Origin: Marivirga aurantiaca
GTDB lineage: Bacteria; Bacteroidota; Bacteroidia; Cytophagales; Cyclobacteriaceae
Direction: 5' to 3'
NCBI RefSeq assembly: GCF_016679925.1
Contig: NZ_JAEQBW010000002.1
Coordinates: forward strand, 372,001 to 436,000
DNA: 64,000 nucleotides
Below are positions 37,030 through 44,794 of the stretch, piece after piece. The notes beneath the pieces were generated by a model that was given only the letters and a program-made list of their open reading frames with translations, made no database searches and was not told where the DNA came from. Each line of letters begins with the position of its first letter. The first letter of the stretch is position 1. The translations under genes were made by a program, and so were the position numbers.

Positions 37030-38823
37030 TTACTTTGCTTTGAAATAATATACTTTTTCACCTTTTACCAACACATCATCATACTGAAAAGGGCGCTTTC
37101 CTCCATCTATTCCAATAATTACTATTGGCATAATATTTTCATTATTTTCCATAAATAACTTCACCCAGGCCCTGGTACTTATTATCTCTTCTTCAACTAA
37201 TTCTTTGGTGTCAATATAAGCTTTCGTAGTAATTATATGTATCCACTCATCAAGTGAGAATTTCATGGCAAAGATTGTCGAGGCCTTAATAGTATCAAGA
37301 ACATCCACACCGGCACCATCTTCGTTTGGAGATATCATTACATAGTTATTCGGCACAAGGAAAGTTTCTCTTGCTATCTGAGCAGCCAATAGATTCACTT
37401 CGCTATTTCCGGTCATTGAGATAAAAGTATTAACTTTTGCTGCCTGAGCTTCTTCAAGTATTTCCTCTTTTAATGCATTGCCATGTACACTAATAAATCC
37501 CTCTTTATTGGCCTGAAGGGATAATTCTTTATTATTATCTATAAAAATCACCTTTGAGTTTTCCTTTAATTGGTTGGCTAGTATTAAGCTTACAGGATTA
37601 ATACCTAAAATTAAATAGCCGCTTCTACTATCTACCTGAACAAGTTCTCCTCTTTTTCTGAGCCAGCTAGTTGTCCATTTTAGAAGAAAAGGAACAGTAG
37701 TGGTGGTAAAAATGGCCATAAAAACCAGTATGGAAAATATATCCTGATTGATAATTCCCATCTCAAGTCCTATCCCGGCAATAATTATCTCTACAGCGCC
37801 TCTCCCGTTCATTCCTGCCCCAACAGTAATACCTTCTCTCCATCCATAACCACTTGGCAAATAAAACAATGCTGTCCCGACTATTTTTCCGAACATGGCA
37901 ACGAAAATCACCACGACCAATAATAACAAATCAGTTTCAAAAACGGCTAAACTTACCTGAAAACCAGCAGTAACAAAAAATATGGGTGCCATAAAACCTA
38001 TCGAAACATCATAAAAGGTTTTATGTACTTCTTTGGCTACATTTTTAGGAAAAACACCATCACGAATAAATAAACCAGCTAAAAATGCGCCAAGAATGCT
38101 ATGCATGCCAGCTAATTCAGCCAACTCAGCAAAACCAAAAGCAATAATTAATATGAGAGTAAAATAGAGTGTACTGCTTTTAATTCCAGCTTTTTCAAAA
38201 TAGCCTAATAATAATGGTAGAATTTTAATTCCTATGAATGCAGTTACTATGAAGAATAGAATAGCTTTTCCTGCAACTAACAATAAGCCTAAAATATCAA
38301 TCACTCCTACATCAGCAAAACTTACTATTCCTGCAAAAATGACTAGTGCCAGTGTATCAGAGATGAGTGCTCCGGCCATCAAGACATAGGCAATCCTGGT
38401 ATTTAATAATTTAAGATCTACTAATATGCGGCTTTTAGTGGCCAAGGAAGTTACTCCAACTGCAATGGCTACAAATAGAGCAGACATTTCCGTTCCACCA
38501 AAAGCAGTAATTGTATAAAAACCTAATCCGAATGGCACTATAAATCCCCCTATTGCGGCTAACAAACCTGCCCAGGAAGCTTTTCCCAAATCACGGAAAT
38601 CAATTTCCATCCCTATATACACCATTAGAAGAATAATACCCACCTCAGCAATTACCATTACTGTTCTGGACTGGTCAATAAACCCAAGCAATGCCGGACC
38701 TAATATTATTCCAATAATCAGTTCACCTAATATAGCCGGATAACCTAACTTTGTAGCTAATGCGCCTCCAAACCAAGCCGCCAGTAATACTAAAAATAAA
38801 TTAATTATACTAAATTCTTCCAT
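37030..38823 (-). CDS. Cation:proton antiporter (CPA2/KefB-like) with C-terminal nucleotide-binding-like domain
   Basis: 597 residues. The membrane part (about 1-385) has 12-13 helices and family features such as LGYPAILGELIIGIILGPALLG, the paired acidic site in ALISDTLALVIFAG, and GMNGRGAVEIIIAGIGLEMGII. A TrkA-N-like Rossmann domain follows (about 395-510), but its glycine loop reads LGINPVSL, not the usual GxGxxG. A TrkA-C-like tail closes it. It exchanges K+ or Na+ for protons, by family. It is a single gene on the minus strand. Confidence 0.88.
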   Translation of the reverse strand: MEEFSIINLFLVLLAAWFGGALATKLGYPAILGELIIGIILGPALLGFIDQSRTVMVIAEVGIILLMVYIGMEIDFRDLGKASWAGLLAAIGGFIVPFGLGFYTITAFGGTEMSALFVAIAVGVTSLATKSRILVDLKLLNTRIAYVLMAGALISDTLALVIFAGIVSFADVGVIDILGLLLVAGKAILFFIVTAFIGIKILPLLLGYFEKAGIKSSTLYFTLILIIAFGFAELAELAGMHSILGAFLAGLFIRDGVFPKNVAKEVHKTFYDVSIGFMAPIFFVTAGFQVSLAVFETDLLLLVVVIFVAMFGKIVGTALFYLPSGYGWREGITVGAGMNGRGAVEIIIAGIGLEMGIINQDIFSILVFMAIFTTTTVPFLLKWTTSWLRKRGELVQVDSRSGYLILGINPVSLILANQLKENSKVIFIDNNKELSLQANKEGFISVHGNALKEEILEEAQAAKVNTFISMTGNSEVNLLAAQIARETFLVPNNYVMISPNEDGAGVDVLDTIKASTIFAMKFSLDEWIHIITTKAYIDTKELVEEEIISTRAWVKLFMENNENIMPIVIIGIDGGKRPFQYDDVLVKGEKVYYFKAK

Positions 38824-38941
38824 ATTGAAGATTAACTGGTTGTATCTATTTTTTTAAAAGCAAAAGATAATTTTATTTTTTAAATTATCTAAATTTAGTT
38901 TAGGTTATATCCGATATTCAAACCTTTGTACATTTTATTCT

Positions 38942-41062
38942 TTATTTTTTAACAGGCCTTACTTTTCCTTCTTCAGACGATGAATTATTTTCTTCATTAT
39001 TCTCTTCAGGATGGGTATTTTCTTCCTCCTTTTTACCCTTAACATCTTCCTTGTCAGTAGTAACTTCAGCTTCATCCTTAATTTTTTCCACTACATCTTT
39101 AGGCGGGAGAAAGAAGTGGTGTGGGGCTTTAAAGAACAATTTAAATATAAGGGAGATAAGTTTTCTGGTCTGCTTAAAGTTAACTTTTCTGGATTTAATA
39201 GCTACAAAAGTAGCTAGCGAAAAGCTTACATAAAAATTGACCAATCCTATTAAAAGGATGCCAGATATTGACATCCATATTTGGTATTGACTAAGTTCCG
39301 CACCTATAGATGCTACAGCTATTCCGAAATTACCTGAAGAGAATGTAATGTGGCGTATGTCTAATGGCAAGCCAAGTATAAAACCTATAGTGCCGGTAGT
39401 ACCAAGAAAAATTCCCAGGAAAAAATTGCCTGCCAGGCTACCTAAATTATTTTCTATGTATCCACCGAATCGTTCGGTGTTGCGCCTGCCAAATATTCTA
39501 ATTAAAACAGTATGTTTTCTTAAACGGGTATGTATTTTATGATAAACATTTTTATTGTCGTAATAACCTGAAATAAGACCCGATAAGAATAAAAATATGC
39601 CGGTAATTGCAGCATGAAAGATGGCATAGCTTTCCCATGGATTTAATTCATGAATTAACTTTAACGCTTTTTCAGGTTCAGCTATATGACTGCCTGAAAA
39701 ATAATGGAAAGCTAAAGCTATACCAAATGCTACAGGGAAAGCTATTACTACATTGCCAACAAAGGCTATGAATTGGGACCTTGAAATTTTTACAATCAGA
39801 TCGGCTAAATTATCTAAGGCTTCATTTTTTGGTTGATCACTCACATCAAGTGAAGCTGCCAGGCGCGAAGCTGTCATGGCAGGCTGTTTGGTCGCTAATG
39901 TAGAGTGAGTCAGGTGAATGCCAATAAACCCTAAGGAATAATTCATACTGTAAAGAAACGCTTCTCCAAAAGGTGCCAGGCGCAGGTAATAGATTAGCAC
40001 TTTAATAATGGTCAGGACTCCAACAATTAGTCCACCACCCATAGCTGAAAGAAGCATCTTCCACCATTCTAATCTTGTGTTGGTGATATAATGATCCCCT
40101 GTTTTTCCGGAATGCTCCGTTACCTGAAAAGCCAAAAGACTGAGATTATTTTCAAAATGTTCACTCAGGCTATTCTTCTTATTTTCAGTAATCACCAATG
40201 TTTTAAAAACTTCAATCTCTGTAGAGAAAGGAATAGGATCGCTAGAAACATCAATTAGTTTTAGCAGTTTGCGTAATCTTTCTATGTTTTGGTTAAGCCT
40301 TAAAAGTAAATAGGTAAGGTGCAAATCAGCCCCAAACTTTCGTTTGTTCTTTCTTATTAGCGAAATATAATCCTCACACTGGTTTAACATAACCATTATG
40401 TGCTTATAGTCAGGATTCTGATCTGTTTTGTCAAAACCTTCTTTCTGAAAATTCTCGACATAATCGAAAATCTCCTTATTTTGAACCATAAACGGAGAAT
40501 CAAATTCTTCCAGTTCAGGTAATTTTGTTAAAATTTCCGGTTCTAGTCCTAATGCTGCTACTCTTTGAGATAAAACTAAAATACTATTCAAAAGCTGGAT
40601 AAGCATGCTATTTTCCTTATCCAAATGACTTATACTTCTTAAACCCAAATCCTGAAAAAGGCCAGACCATTCTTCGTCCGGGATAGTATTTACCCATTGA
40701 TAATCCCAATTTTTATGAAACATCTCATTAAAAGTGGCTGTATGATCTGTTTCATTATAAACTTCAGGTAAAAAGTGGGAATTAACCCTATGCCTTAGCT
40801 CTCTGAAGAAACCTTTGTTTGATAGTATACCCGATTCGGTAAATAATTGAATACTTTGTTTTGAGCATATTAATTTAGTGAGGTAATTCCTTAGTTGTTC
40901 TGCTTTTGAAGGATTCTGCTTCAGCACTTCTCTTAGCTTTGCGAAATTCTCAGTGGCAATTTCAGGTTTATTCTTTGGCGGCCGTATCTGATTAATTAAT
41001 TCGACCAGAATATCCGTTGTTACAGGTTCTTTAGTATTAATTTTTTGTAGTAACTCTATCAT
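38942..41062 (-). CDS. Membrane protein of the so-called site-specific recombinase family (COG4389)
   Basis: 706 residues. The first 340 residues are soluble and helical (IRKNKRKFGADLHLTYLLLRL). The next 310 or so carry about six membrane helices with the family signature LTHSTLATKQPAMTASRLAASL. The tail is acidic and lysine-rich low complexity (about 655-706). The family name comes from an early report in Neisseria, but nothing here resembles a DNA recombinase, and a multi-helix membrane protein is an unlikely one. I would treat the function as unknown. It is a single gene. Confidence 0.75.
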   Translation of the reverse strand: MIELLQKINTKEPVTTDILVELINQIRPPKNKPEIATENFAKLREVLKQNPSKAEQLRNYLTKLICSKQSIQLFTESGILSNKGFFRELRHRVNSHFLPEVYNETDHTATFNEMFHKNWDYQWVNTIPDEEWSGLFQDLGLRSISHLDKENSMLIQLLNSILVLSQRVAALGLEPEILTKLPELEEFDSPFMVQNKEIFDYVENFQKEGFDKTDQNPDYKHIMVMLNQCEDYISLIRKNKRKFGADLHLTYLLLRLNQNIERLRKLLKLIDVSSDPIPFSTEIEVFKTLVITENKKNSLSEHFENNLSLLAFQVTEHSGKTGDHYITNTRLEWWKMLLSAMGGGLIVGVLTIIKVLIYYLRLAPFGEAFLYSMNYSLGFIGIHLTHSTLATKQPAMTASRLAASLDVSDQPKNEALDNLADLIVKISRSQFIAFVGNVVIAFPVAFGIALAFHYFSGSHIAEPEKALKLIHELNPWESYAIFHAAITGIFLFLSGLISGYYDNKNVYHKIHTRLRKHTVLIRIFGRRNTERFGGYIENNLGSLAGNFFLGIFLGTTGTIGFILGLPLDIRHITFSSGNFGIAVASIGAELSQYQIWMSISGILLIGLVNFYVSFSLATFVAIKSRKVNFKQTRKLISLIFKLFFKAPHHFFLPPKDVVEKIKDEAEVTTDKEDVKGKKEEENTHPEENNEENNSSSEEGKVRPVKK

Positions 41063-41419
41063 GAAAAATGCAATGAATAACTATTGTACAGGTTAAGGAA
41101 CTGATAAGATAATTAAAGGTTAGAATTTATTAGTGAAAATATGAATAGTAAGAACATTATTATCTTTTCAATTTCTTTTCGGATAGTAGTAGTCTTAGCT
41201 ATTCCTAATTTAAATATATGGCTCATTTCATCTCCAAAGTGATTACAACAGCGAAGATAGAGGTTTAGGAGTGGTTTAGCTCAGTTCTCTTGCTATAATA
41301 TTCATATTAGGATCTCCCATGGTACTTTTAAATTTGAGATTATTTTGATAATAACTGTCAGAGGGTTAATAACTAAACTGATGAAAAAATAGAATCTGGT
41401 AATTCTAACTTTTTTATTT
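41063..41419. other. 357-base non-coding spacer
   Basis: AT-rich spacer between gntP (which ends here) and the promoter side of the membrane-protein gene. Apart from the weak terminator at 41384-41409 I see nothing I can support. A TAAATTTG on the plus strand (about 41325) faces no plus-strand gene. Confidence 0.6.
41384..41409 (-). terminator. Probable terminator of the gluconate operon
   Basis: A short AT-rich stem TAGAAT (41392-41397) / ATTCTA (41404-41409) is followed on the minus strand by a T-run. It lies just after the permease stop. Confidence 0.5.
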
Positions 41420-42781
41420 TTAATAAATGGAATAAAGCAGATAAATTATAAAAACAAGTAAAAATCCCGATATTGATAGGATCCCCGTCATTATTGTCCA
41501 TGTTTTAAAGGTTTCTTTTTCACTTATGCCCAACAACTCCTTTACCAGCCAAAACCCACTGTCATTTACGTGCGACATAAATGTTCCACCCGCTGCAATG
41601 GCAATTACTATGCACGCTAGTTCAAAATTCCCTGTACCTCCCGTGATTAAAGGAGACACCAAACCAGCTGCTGTAATCATGGCGACTGTTGCCGAACCTT
41701 GAATTACCCTAACCAATAAAGCCACTATAAATGCAAAAACCAAAACAGGAAAGCCTATACCAGCCAATGAACTGGCCAGCATTTCACCTGCTCCTGTATT
41801 GACCAATACTTGCTTAAATACACCTCCGGCACCTGTTATCAAAATGATCATTCCTGCCGGTCCCATTGACTTAGTAGTAATATCCAACAATTCTTTCTTA
41901 GAGAAACCTAACCTTATCCCTAATACATACCAGGCAATAATGTTTGCTATAATTAAGGCTGAAAATGGATGTCCAAACAAGTTCAAAACCAGAATTAAAC
42001 CTGAGTTCTCAATGGATAGGAGCCCACTCTTAACAAATGTGCTTAATAAAATTAGAATAATAGGAATTGCTATAATTGCCAGAATGGTATATACGCCAGG
42101 TATTTTTTTTCCTGCCTTAAGCCCATTATCCTCAACTTCTATTGTAACAGGTGGCGCTTCGATAAATATTTTATTGCCAATGTATTTGCCATAAAATAAT
42201 CCGCCCAGAACAACAGTTGGAAAACCTATGATGGCTCCAATTACTATCACCCAACCTAAATCAGCACCAATGATATCTGCCACTGCAATAGGCCCGGGGG
42301 TTGGAGGCATAAAAGCATGCGTTACTGCCAAACCCGCCAATAGTGGAAGTGCGAATATCAATAATGATTTTTTGGTCTGTCTTTGTAAAGCATAAATCAT
42401 CGGAACCAGCAGTATAAATCCTACTTCAAAAAACACAGGAATGGCGATGATGAATCCGGCCACTGCCATTGCAGCAGGAGCCCTGCTTACACTGAACTTT
42501 TTTAATAGGAAATTAGCGACAATCCTTGCTCCTCCAGAATGTTCCAGTATTGCTCCAAACATGGCACCTAAACCCACAACAGTTGCTACAAACCCCAATG
42601 TATTGGCCATTCCCTCATGAATGGTGTCCATTATGGCAAGAGGTTCAAGACCTGCTAAAACCCCCACAACAATGCTGGAAATCAACAATGCTGGAAAAGC
42701 ATGAAGTTTTAATTTTAGAATTAAGAAAAGTAAGACAAGAATGCCAGCCAGAACAGCTACTAAAAGAGTATATTCGATCAT
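41420..42781 (-). CDS. GntP-family gluconate permease
   Basis: 453 residues with about 12 membrane helices. Family signatures include ILEHSGGARIVANFLLKKFS, FFEVGFILLVPMIYAL, THAFMPPTPGPIAVADIIGADLG and IQGSATVAMITAAGL. GntP proteins import gluconate or related sugar acids with protons. The start codon overlaps the stop of the gluconokinase-6PGDH gene by 4 bases. This coupling, plus the partner's activities, supports gluconate as the substrate here. Confidence 0.93.
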   Translation of the reverse strand: MIEYTLLVAVLAGILVLLFLILKLKLHAFPALLISSIVVGVLAGLEPLAIMDTIHEGMANTLGFVATVVGLGAMFGAILEHSGGARIVANFLLKKFSVSRAPAAMAVAGFIIAIPVFFEVGFILLVPMIYALQRQTKKSLLIFALPLLAGLAVTHAFMPPTPGPIAVADIIGADLGWVIVIGAIIGFPTVVLGGLFYGKYIGNKIFIEAPPVTIEVEDNGLKAGKKIPGVYTILAIIAIPIILILLSTFVKSGLLSIENSGLILVLNLFGHPFSALIIANIIAWYVLGIRLGFSKKELLDITTKSMGPAGMIILITGAGGVFKQVLVNTGAGEMLASSLAGIGFPVLVFAFIVALLVRVIQGSATVAMITAAGLVSPLITGGTGNFELACIVIAIAAGGTFMSHVNDSGFWLVKELLGISEKETFKTWTIMTGILSISGFLLVFIIYLLYSIY

Positions 42782-44682
42782 AGATTTGCCTTTTTCCAGT
42801 GAGTATGATGGAATTCCCCGGATTCATCATCTGTTCTTTGATAAGTATGTGCACCAAAATAATCACGCTGTGCCTGGATTAAATTGGCAGGTGATTCGGA
42901 TAATGTAATTGCATTCAAATAATTAATGGCTTCACTTAAACAAGGTATAGGGATACTGTTTTTAATACATTCTGGCACAGTTTCGGATAGAGCCGGTTTC
43001 AATTCTTTTACAGACTCTAGGATGTTTTTATCGTAAAACAAATTTTCATTTTTTTCTAAAACATTCACTAGCTCTTCCATCAGTGTGGAGCGAATAATAC
43101 AACCATTGGTCCATATTCGGGCTATTTCACTTAAATTGAGTTGCCAATTGTAGGCTTTGGAAGCTTCGTTTAACAATTTAAATCCTTGTGCGTGATTTAT
43201 GATACGGGCCAATTGATAGGCTTTTAAAATTTCCCCACTATTCAGTTGTAAGGAATTACTTTCATGGGAAAACAGGGGATTCAACTTTAGTCGTTCTTCT
43301 TTAAAAGATGAAATGTACCTGGCAAATAAAGAGCTGGCTATCATGGTGTTAGGAATGCCCAATTCAGCTGCGGCAATGGTAGTCCAATTGCCTGTTCCTT
43401 TATTTTCCGCTTTGTCAAGTATTTTGTTGATCAACCATTCTCCATTTTCTTTTTTCTTAAGGATTTCAATCGTTATTTCAAGTAAATAGCTGTCCATGAC
43501 ATTTTCTCTTTGTAGAAGCATCTTAGCTATCTCATCAGGATTTTTTCCTGTAGATTTGAAAATCTGGTATATTTCAGTCAGTAATTGCATTTCTGCATAC
43601 TCAATACCATTATGAATCATTTTAGTGAAATGGCCACTTCCTGATGAGCCAATGTAGGTACAACAAGGCTTACCCTTTTTGTCTTTGGCAGCAATAGTTT
43701 CAAGAAATGGCTTTATCATTTTATAAGCTTTTTCTTCTCCACCTGGCATAATGGATGGTCCGGTCAAGGCGCCCTCTTCCCCACCTGAAATACCTGCTCC
43801 AATAAAAAATACAGTTTTTTCTGCAAGAAATGCTTCCCTTCTTGCTGTATCTTTATAGTGAGAGTTGCCTCCATCTATTATTATATCATTTTCGGAAAGA
43901 AAAGGCAGTAAATCATCAATAACGGCATCAACAGCTTTTCCTGCATTTACCATCAGCATTATTTTTCTGGGTTTCTGAAGGGAGTCGATAAAAGACTTAA
44001 GGTCATCAAATGCCAGAATTTCTTTCAATTCCTCAAATTCATTTTTAAAATCCCTTGCTATATTTTCCTCAGTGCCTGGTACATGTCTGTTGTAGACTGA
44101 AATATCGAAACCTTTTGCTACAAGGTTTCTGCTGAGGCTTTTACCCATTACTCCCAGGCCAATCAACCCAAAATCCGATTTTTTCAATATTTCTGCTGTA
44201 AGCATTTCAACTATTTCTTCAGGTGGTTTTTCAATGTTGATGGTGATAGCGTCCACTGGAATTTCCAGGGAGTCAAGTTGCGACTGAAGCAATGATGGAG
44301 GCATATAATGACCTTTCCTTGATTCCAGTCTATTGACAATTAACTCATAAGAACCTGTTAAAAATATCCATTTTACATCATTTTCAATATTGGTCTTCAG
44401 TAAATCTCTGTACTTTTCCTTTAAAGCAGAACATCCAATAATACAACCTTTTATTTCCTGCTGTTCCTTTGCAAGTGTATTAAGGCTTTTTAACCAACCC
44501 AATCGATCATTGTCATTAAGGGGATGACCACTGGTCATTTTTTCAATATTCTCCTTCGGGTGAAAAGCATCTCCATCAAAATAAGGAATGGAAAGCCTTT
44601 CTGATAAAAGTGTCCCGATAGTGGTTTTGCCCACACCTGAAACTCCCATGATAAAAATAATTTCTTTACGCTTGATATTCAT
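42778..44682 (-). CDS. Fusion protein: gluconokinase (N-terminal) and 6-phosphogluconate dehydrogenase (C-terminal)
   Basis: 634 residues. Residues about 1-165 are a GntK-type gluconokinase: P-loop MGVSGVGKTTIGTLL, PYFDGDAFHP, and ESRKGHYMPPSLLQSQLDSLE. Residues about 168-634 are a complete 6-phosphogluconate dehydrogenase: NADP-binding GLIGLGVMGKSLSRN, NRHVPGTEEN, IIDGGNSHYKDT, catalytic GHFTKMIHNGIEYAEMQLL, and the ending FGAHTYQRTDDESGEFHHTHW. The protein would phosphorylate gluconate and oxidatively decarboxylate the product to ribulose 5-phosphate. No stop or frameshift separates the two halves. It is co-transcribed with the GntP permease, which overlaps by 4 bases. Confidence 0.95.
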   Translation of the reverse strand: MNIKRKEIIFIMGVSGVGKTTIGTLLSERLSIPYFDGDAFHPKENIEKMTSGHPLNDNDRLGWLKSLNTLAKEQQEIKGCIIGCSALKEKYRDLLKTNIENDVKWIFLTGSYELIVNRLESRKGHYMPPSLLQSQLDSLEIPVDAITINIEKPPEEIVEMLTAEILKKSDFGLIGLGVMGKSLSRNLVAKGFDISVYNRHVPGTEENIARDFKNEFEELKEILAFDDLKSFIDSLQKPRKIMLMVNAGKAVDAVIDDLLPFLSENDIIIDGGNSHYKDTARREAFLAEKTVFFIGAGISGGEEGALTGPSIMPGGEEKAYKMIKPFLETIAAKDKKGKPCCTYIGSSGSGHFTKMIHNGIEYAEMQLLTEIYQIFKSTGKNPDEIAKMLLQRENVMDSYLLEITIEILKKKENGEWLINKILDKAENKGTGNWTTIAAAELGIPNTMIASSLFARYISSFKEERLKLNPLFSHESNSLQLNSGEILKAYQLARIINHAQGFKLLNEASKAYNWQLNLSEIARIWTNGCIIRSTLMEELVNVLEKNENLFYDKNILESVKELKPALSETVPECIKNSIPIPCLSEAINYLNAITLSESPANLIQAQRDYFGAHTYQRTDDESGEFHHTHWKKANL

Positions 44683-44693
44683 TATTTGATTGT

Positions 44694-44701
44694 CAAAACT
44701 A
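44694..44701 (-). promoter_or_regulatory. Putative -7 element of the gluconate operon
   Basis: On the minus strand TAGTTTTG matches TAnnTTTG, 11 bases before the ATG. No -33 TTG at the usual spacing is visible. A very short leader would result. Confidence 0.35.
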
Positions 44702-44794
44702 AATTTAACAATTTCCCTTGAAAATTGGCAGAACAGTATGATTTTGATAAATAAGGATCACTGGTCCTCATCTCCCTAATAACGCAATTAACTT

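Noticed and set aside
41318-41332. TAAATTTG on the plus strand as a promoter
   Set aside because: No plus-strand gene lies downstream; the next genes are on the minus strand.
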